Below, in pieces: positions 57,114-64,000 of a DNA stretch of 64,000 nucleotides. The DNA comes from Lysobacter sp. BMK333-48F3 (GTDB taxonomy: Bacteria > Pseudomonadota > Gammaproteobacteria > Xanthomonadales > Xanthomonadaceae), in contig NZ_JAIHOO010000001.1 of the NCBI RefSeq assembly GCF_019733395.1, positions 62,001-126,000 on the forward strand, given 5' to 3'. The position numbers and the translations under genes were made by a program. Positions within the stretch are counted from its first letter, which is position 1. Each line of letters starts with the position of its first letter. Below the pieces are notes generated by a model. The model was not told the DNA's origin, searched no databases, and saw nothing but the letters and a program-made list of their open reading frames with translations.

Positions 57114-57923
57114 ATGAAACTCAAACTCCTCGCCGCAGCCGCCGTCGCTACGTTCGCTTTCGCCGGCGCCGCGCAGGCGCACAAGGCCTGGCTGCAGCCG
57201 TCGCAGACCGTGTTCTCGACCAAGGGCGCCTGGCTCACCGTCGACGCGGCGGTGTCCAACGACCTGTTCTATTTCAACCACGTGCCGCTGCCGCTGGAGC
57301 GGCTGCAGATCACCGCTCCGGACGGCAGCGCCGTGCAGCCGCAGAACCCCGCGACCGGCAAGCTGCGCAGCGTGTTCGACGTCGAGCTGAGCCAGGAAGG
57401 CACCTATAAGATCGCGATGAACAACGAAGGCATGTTCGCCAGCTACAAGCTCGGCGGCGAAGCCAAGCGCTGGCGCGGCAAGGCCAGCGAGTTCAAGGCC
57501 GGCATCCCGGCCGGCGCGACCGAAGTCAGCGCCTCGGAAAGCCTGGGCCGGGTCGAGACCTTCGCCACCGTCGGCCAGCCGAGCACCGGCGCGTTCAAGA
57601 CCACCGGCAAGGGCATCGAGCTGGTGCCGGTGACCCATCCCAACGACCTGTTCGCCGGCGAAAGCGCGAGCTTCCAGTTGCTGGTCGACGGCAAGCCGGC
57701 CGCGGGCCTGAAGGTCGAGATCGTGCCGGGCGCGACCCGCTACCGCGATCAGCAGAACGAGATCCACCTCACCACCGGCGCCGACGGCAAGTTCGAAGTG
57801 AAGTGGCCGGCGGCCGGCATGTACTGGCTGGAAACCGCCAGCGAAGACGCCAAGACCACGCTCGTCGAAGCCAAGCAGCGCCGGCTGAGCTACGTCGCCG
57901 TGTTCGAAGTGCTGCCGCAGTAA
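57114..57923 (+). CDS. DUF4198 periplasmic protein
   Basis: The product has 269 residues. The signal peptide ends AQA at residue 22, leaving His as the mature N-terminus (HKAWLQPSQ), an arrangement that could bind metal. The C-terminal half contains the DUF4198 block (LVPVTHPNDLFAGESASFQLLVDGKPAAGLKVEIVPGATRYRDQ). DUF4198 proteins are common beside TonB receptors and metal transporters. Its role in iron handling is inferred from the cluster. Confidence 0.88.
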   Translation: MKLKLLAAAAVATFAFAGAAQAHKAWLQPSQTVFSTKGAWLTVDAAVSNDLFYFNHVPLPLERLQITAPDGSAVQPQNPATGKLRSVFDVELSQEGTYKIAMNNEGMFASYKLGGEAKRWRGKASEFKAGIPAGATEVSASESLGRVETFATVGQPSTGAFKTTGKGIELVPVTHPNDLFAGESASFQLLVDGKPAAGLKVEIVPGATRYRDQQNEIHLTTGADGKFEVKWPAAGMYWLETASEDAKTTLVEAKQRRLSYVAVFEVLPQ

Positions 57924-57929
57924 GCGCCG

Positions 57930-58985
57930 ATGACCTCGTCGACGCCGCGCTGGAGCTGGTCGGGTGCCGTCGCCGGCATCGCGCACGCTCCTGCCGGCGC
58001 GCCGGCGACGGCGAAGCTGCGTTTCGCCGCGGCCCCGGCCGCGGCGTTGCATACCCTGAGCGGCGCGACCATGGGCACGACCTGGTCGGTCAAGCTGGTC
58101 GCCGCGGCATCGGCGCTGCCGGCGCTGGAACGCGGCGTCCAGGCCCGGCTCGACCAGGTGGTCGCGCAGATGAGCACCTGGGAAAGCGGCTCGGACATCA
58201 GCCGCTACAACCGCGCCGAGGCCGGCAGCCGCCACGTATTGCCGGCCGAGTTCGGCGAGGTGCTGCGGGCCGCCTTGGCCCTGGCCGCGGACAGCGACGG
58301 CGCGTACGACCCCACGGTCGGCCCGCTGGTCGACCTGTGGGGCTTCGGTCCCGCCGGCGCGCGCGCGCAGGCGCCCGCCGCCGATGCGCTGGCCGCCGCG
58401 CGCGCACGGGTCGACTGGCGCCGGCTCGGCTACGACGCCGCCGCGCGCGAGCTGAGCCAACCCGGCGGCGCTTATCTGGATTTGTCCTCGATCGCCAAGG
58501 GCTACGGCGTCGACCGCGTCGCCGACTGGCTGCTGGCGCAGGGCGTCGAGCATTGCCTGGTCGAAGTCGGCGGCGAACTGCGCGGTCACGGCCGCCGCCC
58601 CGACGGCGGCGCCTGGCGGGTGGCGATCGAACAGCCCGGCGGCAGCGCCGGCGACGCCGCCGCGGTGATCGCGCTCGACGGCGATGCGATCGCCACCTCG
58701 GGCGACTACCGGCGCTACTTCGACGCCGACGGCCGCCGCTACGCGCACACCCTGGACCCGCGCAGCGGTGCGCCGATCGATAGCGAGTTGGCTTCGGTCA
58801 CCGTGCTGCATGCGCAGTGCATGCACGCCGACGGCCTGGCCACCGCGCTCGGCGTGCTCGGCGCGCGCGCGGGCCTGGCTTACGCCAATCGCCGCGGCCT
58901 GGCCGCGTTGTTCGTAGTGCGCGAAGGCGAACGCTTCGTCGCCCGCAGCACGCCCGCCTTCCTCGCCCGGCAGCGCGCCGCATGA
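57930..58985 (+). CDS. apbE: FAD:protein FMN transferase ApbE
   Basis: The product has 351 residues and transfers FMN from FAD to the threonine of target motifs. Signatures are GATMGTTWSVKL, ISRYNRAE, DGAYDPTVGPLVDLWGFG, YLDLSSIAKGYGVDRVA, VEVGGELRGHG, TSGDYRRYF and HTLDPRSGAP. The N-terminus (first 40 residues) has no clear Sec signal or lipobox, odd for a periplasmic enzyme; a missed start or another export route is possible. The likely target is the DUF2271 protein two genes upstream. Confidence 0.93.
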   Translation: MTSSTPRWSWSGAVAGIAHAPAGAPATAKLRFAAAPAAALHTLSGATMGTTWSVKLVAAASALPALERGVQARLDQVVAQMSTWESGSDISRYNRAEAGSRHVLPAEFGEVLRAALALAADSDGAYDPTVGPLVDLWGFGPAGARAQAPAADALAAARARVDWRRLGYDAAARELSQPGGAYLDLSSIAKGYGVDRVADWLLAQGVEHCLVEVGGELRGHGRRPDGGAWRVAIEQPGGSAGDAAAVIALDGDAIATSGDYRRYFDADGRRYAHTLDPRSGAPIDSELASVTVLHAQCMHADGLATALGVLGARAGLAYANRRGLAALFVVREGERFVARSTPAFLARQRAA

Positions 58986-60628
58986 GCGTCGTCGCACCGC
59001 GCCGCCGTCTCGAGTTGGGGACGATCGGCAACGCCCTGGTCCTGCTCGCGCTGATCGCATTGGCCTACGGGCTGGCGCAGTGGCAGGCCGAACCCTGGCA
59101 GTGGATTTCGCCCGGGCGCGGCCGCTGGTGGCTGGCCGCCGCCCTGCTCGCCGCCTATGCCGGCTTCGTCGCGACGGTCGCGGTGTCGCGGGCGCGACGC
59201 GCGCGGCGCGACGCCTTGCCGGCGGCCTCGCCCGATGCGCCCGGCGACTGGCTGATCGCCTTCGCCAGCCAGACCGGTTTCGCCGAACAACTGGCGCGGC
59301 GCAGCCATGCGGCGCTGAGCGAGGCCGGACTGCGCGCCGATCTGGCCGTGCTCGGCAGCCTCGACGCCGAGCGTCTGGCGCGTTACCGGCGCGCCCTGTT
59401 CGTGGTCAGCACCACCGGCGAAGGCGACGCGCCCGACAGCGCCGCCGCGTACGTGCGCCGGGTCATGGGCGCGGCCGCGGCGCTGCCGCAGCTGGGCTAC
59501 GGCGTGCTCGCCCTCGGCGACCGCGAGTACCGCGAGTACTGCGCCTTCGGCCATCGCCTCGATCACTGGCTGCGCCATGCCGGCGCCCAGCCGCTGTTCG
59601 ACCTGGTCGAGGTCGACAACGGCGAGGCCGGCGCCCTGCGCCATTGGCAGCACCATCTGGGCCTGCTCGCCGGCCGCACCGACCTGCCCGACTGGAGCGC
59701 GCCGACCTACACCGCCTGGCGCCTGCAGCAACGCCGCCAATCCAATCCCGGCAGCGCCGGCGCGCCGGCCTTCCATATCGCCCTGACCCCGGCCGACGGC
59801 AGCGCCGCCGACTGGCGCGCCGGCGATATCGCCGAAATCGGCCCGCGCAACGCCGATGCCGAGGTCGCCCACTGGCTGGCCCAGGCCGGGCTGGACGGCG
59901 CCCAGGCGGTGCGGCGCGGCGAGGCTTCGCAGCCGCTGGCCGAGGCCCTGGCCGGCTCGCGCCTGCCCGATCCGGCCGGCTGCGTCGGCCAGGGCGCACA
60001 GGCGGTCGCCGACGCCCTGCAGCCGCTGCCGCATCGCGAGTACTCGATCGCCTCGCTGCCGGCGGACGGTTCGCTGCAATTGCTGGTGCGGCAGATGCGC
60101 CGCGACGACGGCCGGCTCGGCCTCGGCAGCGGTTGGCTGACCGAGCATGCCTTGCCCGGCGGCGAGATCGACCTGCGCATCCGCAGCAATCCCTCCTTCC
60201 ACGCGCCCGACGATGCGCGGCCGATGCTGCTGATCGGCAACGGCACCGGCCTGGCCGGGCTGCGCGCCCTGCTCAAGACCCGCATCGCAGCCGGCCATCG
60301 CCGCAACTGGCTGCTGTTCGGCGAACGCAACGCCGCCTGCGACCTGCACTACCGCGACGAGCTCGAGGCCTGGCTGGCGGCCGGCGCGATCGAGCGCGCC
60401 GACTACGCGTTCTCGCGCGATGGCGAAGCCCGGGTCTATGTCCAGGACCGTTTGCGCGAGCAATTGCCGCGGCTGCGCGAATGGGTCGCCGCCGGCGCGG
60501 CGATCTACGTCTGCGGCAGCCTGGAAGGCATGGCGCCGGCGGTCGAAGCGGCGCTGCACGAAGCGATCGGCGTCGAGGCGCTGGAAGACCTGGCGGCGCA
60601 GGGCCGCTATCGGCGCGACGTGTACTGA
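58982..60628 (+). CDS. Membrane flavodoxin/ferredoxin-NADP reductase (sulfite reductase flavoprotein-like)
   Basis: The product has 548 residues. Two transmembrane helices (about 16-33 and 49-68) anchor a flavodoxin domain (LIAFASQTGFAEQLARRS, STTGEGDAPDSA) and an FNR domain (FAD motif REYSIAS; NADPH region LLIGNGTGLAGLRALL, YVCGSLEGMA). It resembles sulfite reductase alpha fused to a membrane anchor. It should feed NADPH electrons through FAD and FMN to membrane partners such as the PepSY protein. The start overlaps the apbE stop. It is the last gene of the iron module. Confidence 0.9.
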   Translation: MSVVAPRRRLELGTIGNALVLLALIALAYGLAQWQAEPWQWISPGRGRWWLAAALLAAYAGFVATVAVSRARRARRDALPAASPDAPGDWLIAFASQTGFAEQLARRSHAALSEAGLRADLAVLGSLDAERLARYRRALFVVSTTGEGDAPDSAAAYVRRVMGAAAALPQLGYGVLALGDREYREYCAFGHRLDHWLRHAGAQPLFDLVEVDNGEAGALRHWQHHLGLLAGRTDLPDWSAPTYTAWRLQQRRQSNPGSAGAPAFHIALTPADGSAADWRAGDIAEIGPRNADAEVAHWLAQAGLDGAQAVRRGEASQPLAEALAGSRLPDPAGCVGQGAQAVADALQPLPHREYSIASLPADGSLQLLVRQMRRDDGRLGLGSGWLTEHALPGGEIDLRIRSNPSFHAPDDARPMLLIGNGTGLAGLRALLKTRIAAGHRRNWLLFGERNAACDLHYRDELEAWLAAGAIERADYAFSRDGEARVYVQDRLREQLPRLREWVAAGAAIYVCGSLEGMAPAVEAALHEAIGVEALEDLAAQGRYRRDVY

Positions 60629-60642
60629 GCCGCCGCACGCGC

Positions 60643-61269
60643 TCAGTCGAGCGCGGCCACCCGCACCAGCAGCACTTCGCCGCCGCCGTCGAGCACGCCG
60701 CGCAGGCGTTCGCTGCCGGCGGCGAGGAAGGCGGTGTCGCCCATTTGCAGCGGCGGCAGCGACGAGTCGTCGGCGAAGCGCGCTTGGCCGGCGAGCAGGT
60801 GCACGGCCCAGGTCTGGCCCGGCTCGGCGAACAACACCATCGGCCCGACCAGCGGCCGGTGCCAGAGCTCGGCGCGGACCCGGTCGCGGCGCCACATCAG
60901 GTTGAAGTCGTGGGTCGGGCCGTCGAGCAGTTCGCCCTGCACCGTGCGTTCGCCGGCGAAACGCAGCTTATCGTGCGGCGGCAGCAGTTCGTGGCTCTCG
61001 CCGTCGTCGAAGCGCAGGCGCAGGCCGTTGCCGCTGAGCAGGACCAGTTCGCGGTCGATGCCGGGAAACGCGGAGAACGGCGCATCGCGCTCGATCTCCG
61101 CGATCGACAGGCGCCAGTCCCAGTCTTCGCCTTCGTCCTCGCAAGGGCGGTCCAGCCCGGCGGCATCGCGGCGCATGCGCACGATCTCGCGGGTCCAGCC
61201 GAACTGGTTGCGCCAGCGTTCGCGCCGGTACTCGTTGGCGGGGATGGACCAGGACAGGCTGTCGGACAT
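60643..61269 (-). CDS. HutD/Ves family cupin protein
   Basis: The product has 208 residues. The pattern IPANEYRRERWRNQFGWTREI, WRLSIAEIERDAPFSAFPGIDRELVLLSGNGLRL and GPTHDFNLMWRRD is that of HutD/Ves. HutD is linked to histidine use and Ves to environmental stress, but no hut genes are present, so the role is unknown. Its stop lies 14 bases from the converging reductase stop. Confidence 0.92.
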   Translation of the reverse strand: MSDSLSWSIPANEYRRERWRNQFGWTREIVRMRRDAAGLDRPCEDEGEDWDWRLSIAEIERDAPFSAFPGIDRELVLLSGNGLRLRFDDGESHELLPPHDKLRFAGERTVQGELLDGPTHDFNLMWRRDRVRAELWHRPLVGPMVLFAEPGQTWAVHLLAGQARFADDSSLPPLQMGDTAFLAAGSERLRGVLDGGGEVLLVRVAALD

Positions 61270-61481
61270 GGGCGCGCAGGCGGAGGGCGATGGCGCAGTT
61301 TAGGCGCTGCGGCGGGGCGGCCCAAGCGCGAGGCGAGCGGACGGTGCGATCGGGGTAGGCAGCGGTGCGGCGGCGGGCGGGGCGAAAGCGCTGGGCAACC
61401 GCGAAACGCCAAGAGGTGCGGTGCGGGCGAGGCGGTGCTTCGTTGGGGGCGCGGGGGGTTGGGTTTTCTACGCGTCCCGGG

Positions 61482-61695
61482 GTCGCGGCTTGTGACCGAA
61501 GGAAATCCCTGTGGGGCGTCGCTCCTACCCCTGAGCAACGGGGCTTCGATGGATGACGATGCGGTCGGGGCGTTCTGCGCGTCCCTTGTCGCGGCTTACG
61601 CCGCTCCTACAAGAGCGCGCCGGGCCACGGCCCCCGCCATTCCCGGTTCCCGATTCCCCAATCCCGAATCCCGATTCCCGATTCCCGATTCCCGA
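61482..61695. repeat. REP elements and heptamer array
   Basis: A long REP variant (61482-61530), a short inverted REP (61588-61611) and C-rich heptamers (61636-61695, CCCGATT type) fill the gap between hutD and the helix-hairpin-helix gene. No gene is supported here. Confidence 0.82.
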
Positions 61696-61833
61696 AAAAG
61701 GGTGTGCCCCACCGCGGATCCGTCCGCGGCGGGGCAGCGTACTTCCGTGTCCAGGGACCTCCCCCCGAATCCTTCGAGCATCCTTGCCCGATCAGCTGCC
61801 GGTACCGCGTCCTTACGGCGCCGGCAGACTCAT

Positions 61834-62172
61834 TCAACGCTTGCTGGCGGCACGCGGGGCGGCGATCGCGCCCGCAGTGTTGATCGGGCGGCCCTGGGTG
61901 GCGCCGCCGACCACGATCCGGTCCCGGTTCTTTTCGACCGTCTTCAGACCGATCCCCTTCACCAAGGCCAACTGCTCGGCGCTGCGGAAGGCCCCATTGG
62001 CCTTGCGGTAGGCGACGATGGCTTCGGCCTTGGACGCGCCGACGTTGAGCAACACGCGATCCAGCGTGGCCGCGTCGGCGCTGTTGATGTTGACCTTCTC
62101 CGAGGCGATGGCACTGCCGGCAAGCAGCAGCGACAGGACCAGCGACTGGGCAATGAGGGCAAACGACTTCAT
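61834..62172 (-). CDS. ComEA-like helix-hairpin-helix protein
   Basis: The product has 112 residues. A signal peptide (MKSFALIAQSLVLSLLLAGSAIA) precedes a helix-hairpin-helix pair (VNINSADAATLDRVLLNVG and EQLALVKGIGLKTVEKNRDRI), the ComEA DNA-binding fold. ComEA-type proteins bind incoming DNA in the periplasm during natural transformation. The ATG at 62172 follows AGGAG. The C-terminal 25 residues are Ala/Arg-rich. It is a single gene; no other competence gene is in the window. Confidence 0.9.
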   Translation of the reverse strand: MKSFALIAQSLVLSLLLAGSAIASEKVNINSADAATLDRVLLNVGASKAEAIVAYRKANGAFRSAEQLALVKGIGLKTVEKNRDRIVVGGATQGRPINTAGAIAAPRAASKR

Positions 62173-62392
62173 GGTTGTGCTCCTGAGATTGGATTCCATT
62201 CCGGGCCGGCGGCCGTACGTCCTTGAGTCCTTGTGTTCCGCCGGTGGAGACAGTCTCCATGTCTCGACCCGCACAGGTTATCGCCGGCCCGGCCCCCATG
62301 AAGTCGGGCGGAGCCGCAGCGCAGGGTAGGAAAAGTCCTACACGGCCCGGGAGGCGTAAACTGCCCCCCTTCCCCGCTCAAGAGGCTCCTCG

Positions 62393-63886
62393 ATGGACGC
62401 CAGCCAGGTCGACCGCTACGTCGGCCAGAAGTGGGACGACGAGATCGTCCCGCAACTGGTCGAATACATCCGCATTCCCAACAAGTCGCCGATGTTCGAC
62501 GCCGATTGGGTCCAGCACGGGTATATGGACGATGCCGTCCGGCTGATGGAGACCTGGGCCAAGGCGCAGCCGATCCCGGGCATGCAGGTCGAGGTGGTCC
62601 GCCTGGAAGGCCGTACCCCGCTGATCTTCATCGACATCCCGGCCGCCCACGGCGGCAGCGACTCCGATTGCGTGCTGCTGTACGGGCACCTGGACAAGCA
62701 GCCGGAAATGACCGGCTGGGACGACGGCCTGGGCCCGTGGACCCCGGTGCTGAAGGGCGACAAGCTGTTCGGCCGCGGCGGCGCCGACGACGGCTACGCG
62801 ATCTTCGGCTCGCTGGCGGCGATCCTGGCCCTACAGGACCAGAAAGTCCCGCATGCGCGCTGCGTGATCCTGATCGAGGCCTGCGAGGAGTCCGGCAGCT
62901 ACGACCTGCCGGCCTACGTCGACCACCTGGCCGACCGGATCGGCAAGCCCTCGCTGGTGGTCTGCCTGGATTCGGGCTGCGGCAACTACGACCAGCTGTG
63001 GTGCACCACCTCGCTGCGCGGCCTGGCCGGCGGCAACTTCACGGTCAAGGTGCTCAGCGAAGGCGTGCACTCCGGCGACGCCTCCGGCGTGGTGCCGTCG
63101 AGCTTCCGCCTGCTGCGCCTGCTGCTGTCGCGGCTGGAAGACGAGACCAACGGCAAGATCCTGGTCGAAGGCCTGTACGTGGACGTGCCGGAAGAACGCG
63201 TCGCACAGGCGCGCCAGGCGGCCAAGGTGCTGGGCACGGCGGTCTACGACAAGTTCCCGTTCCTGCCCGGCATGAAGCCGATGGCCGAGGATCTGACCGA
63301 GCTGGTGCTCAACCGCACCTGGCGCCCGGCGCTGTCGGTGACCGGCGTCGACGGCATGCCGCCGCTGGCCTCGGCCGGCAACGTGCTGCGCCCGCACACC
63401 TCGGTCAAGCTGTCGCTGCGCCTGCCGCCGACCCTGGACGGCAAGCGCGCCGGCGAACTGCTCAAGGAAGTGCTGCTGCGCGATCCGCCGAACGGCGCCC
63501 AGGTCTCGCTGGAACTGGAAAAGTCGTCCAGCGGCTGGAACGCGCCGGCGATGTCGTCGTGGCTGTCGCAGGCCATCGACGCCTCCAGCCGCGAGTTCTT
63601 CGGCCAGCCGGCGATGTACATGGGCGAAGGCGGCTCGATCCCGTTCATGGGCATGCTCGGCGAGAAGTTCCCGGGCGCGCAGTTCATGATCACCGGCGTG
63701 CTCGGCCCGCACTCCAACGCGCACGGCCCGAACGAGTTCCTGCACATCCCGATGGGCAAGCGGGTCACCGCCTGCGTCGCGCGCGTGGTCGCCGAGCACC
63801 ACCTGGCCGGCCAGCGCGGCGAAACCACCGGCGTGGCCGCGGTCGCCGACAGCGGCGATCGGCATGGCGATCACGGTTGTTGCTGA
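62393..63886 (+). CDS. M20 family dipeptidase
   Basis: The product has 497 residues. The dizinc site is complete: H99 (YGHLDKQ), D132 (GRGGADDG), E165/E166 (ACEESGS), D193 (CLDSGCG) and the C-terminal His in GPHSNAHGPNEF. The insertion between the metal-binding halves (TVKVLSEGVHSGDASG) is the dimerisation domain. M20 enzymes of this length are cytoplasmic dipeptidases. The extreme C-terminus (GDRHGDHGCC) is His/Cys-rich and atypical. It is a single gene. Confidence 0.93.
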   Translation: MDASQVDRYVGQKWDDEIVPQLVEYIRIPNKSPMFDADWVQHGYMDDAVRLMETWAKAQPIPGMQVEVVRLEGRTPLIFIDIPAAHGGSDSDCVLLYGHLDKQPEMTGWDDGLGPWTPVLKGDKLFGRGGADDGYAIFGSLAAILALQDQKVPHARCVILIEACEESGSYDLPAYVDHLADRIGKPSLVVCLDSGCGNYDQLWCTTSLRGLAGGNFTVKVLSEGVHSGDASGVVPSSFRLLRLLLSRLEDETNGKILVEGLYVDVPEERVAQARQAAKVLGTAVYDKFPFLPGMKPMAEDLTELVLNRTWRPALSVTGVDGMPPLASAGNVLRPHTSVKLSLRLPPTLDGKRAGELLKEVLLRDPPNGAQVSLELEKSSSGWNAPAMSSWLSQAIDASSREFFGQPAMYMGEGGSIPFMGMLGEKFPGAQFMITGVLGPHSNAHGPNEFLHIPMGKRVTACVARVVAEHHLAGQRGETTGVAAVADSGDRHGDHGCC

Positions 63887-63890
63887 GGGG

Positions 63891-63920
63891 CGGGAATCGG
63901 GAATGGGGAATCGGGAATCG
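63891..63920. repeat. G-rich heptamer array
   Basis: GCGGGAATCGGGAATGGGGA and following repeats lie directly after the dipeptidase stop, the same placement as after the TonB receptor at 37090. Confidence 0.8.
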
Positions 63921-64000
63921 TAGAAGCGGGAGCGCGGCGATCGGATCGCCCGCAGCTTTGTTTCGATGACCCTTCCTGCGAGTAAAAAGCGGGCCCTCTT

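Noticed and set aside
58056..58067. SGAT sequence inside ApbE as a second flavinylation target.
   Set aside because: It is part of the conserved ApbE N-terminal strand (GATMGTTW) and lacks the upstream Asp of Dxx(S/T)GAT.
59080..62226. A 1048-codon plus-strand frame crossing the reductase, hutD and intergenic repeats.
   Set aside because: It runs in another frame of the reductase, antisense to hutD and through REP DNA; its composition is low-complexity Arg/Ala/Gly.

Overview
The window is a chromosomal segment of a very GC-rich gammaproteobacterium, most likely a Lysobacter or close relative in the Xanthomonadaceae/Lysobacteraceae. The evidence is a fused aspartokinase/diaminopimelate decarboxylase, the MurD2-MurL route to D-glutamate (described in Xanthomonas), a SUF operon with an Rrf2 regulator in first position, and intergenic DNA full of GTAG-headed REP hairpins and G-rich heptamers. 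The genus is inferred from these gene types, not from a database match. I saw no rRNA, tRNA, CRISPR array, insertion sequence or prophage.

Bases 1-10330 look accessory. They hold the 3' part of an Rhs repeat gene ending in a small basic, cysteine-rich domain that resembles a GIY-YIG/T5orf172 nuclease, then an acidic 283-residue protein starting one base later (probable immunity protein), then a secreted 2342-residue protein with alpha-toroid repeats, four carboxypeptidase-regulatory-like domains, a CXXCH motif, an apparent beta-propeller nested inside a second toroid, and a histidine-rich segment. Bases 10331-34920 are mostly housekeeping: aqpZ, ssb, ispB, a dienelactone hydrolase, the lysAC-murL-murD2 set for peptidoglycan precursors, phzF-like, a glycine-zipper protein, OsmC and alpha/beta hydrolase, an EF-G-like GTPase, DUF4087-MscS, a thioredoxin-like protein, LysE, a DUF533 protein, three lipoprotein-like genes, a PIN protein, AraC and EamA.

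Bases 34921-44700 hold a TonB-dependent receptor, a DUF4288 protein, a DUF5916 outer-membrane protein, a patatin and 3-hydroxybutyrate dehydrogenase pair, and a SET-domain methyltransferase with a lysine tail. Bases 44648-51943 are the suf operon (regulator, sufB, a lipoprotein gene, sufC, sufD, sufS, GNAT, Rieske protein). Bases 52531-60628 are an iron-uptake and flavinylation module: Fur box, catecholate-type TonB receptor, PiuC, PepSY protein, DUF2271 protein with an ApbE target motif, DUF4198 protein, ApbE, and a membrane flavodoxin/FNR reductase. The reading proposed here is siderophore import coupled to reductive iron release in the periplasm. HutD, a ComEA-like helix-hairpin-helix protein and an M20 dipeptidase close the window.

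Intergenic DNA is unusually structured: a near-palindromic cluster of four 183-206 bp REP-pair units (13194-13928), two copies of a 239-bp multi-hairpin element with a compensatory base-pair change (37438-37676, 43470-43708), a 178-bp tandem duplication rich in C5/G5 palindromes (52031-52390), and arrays of G-rich heptamers with quadruplex potential.
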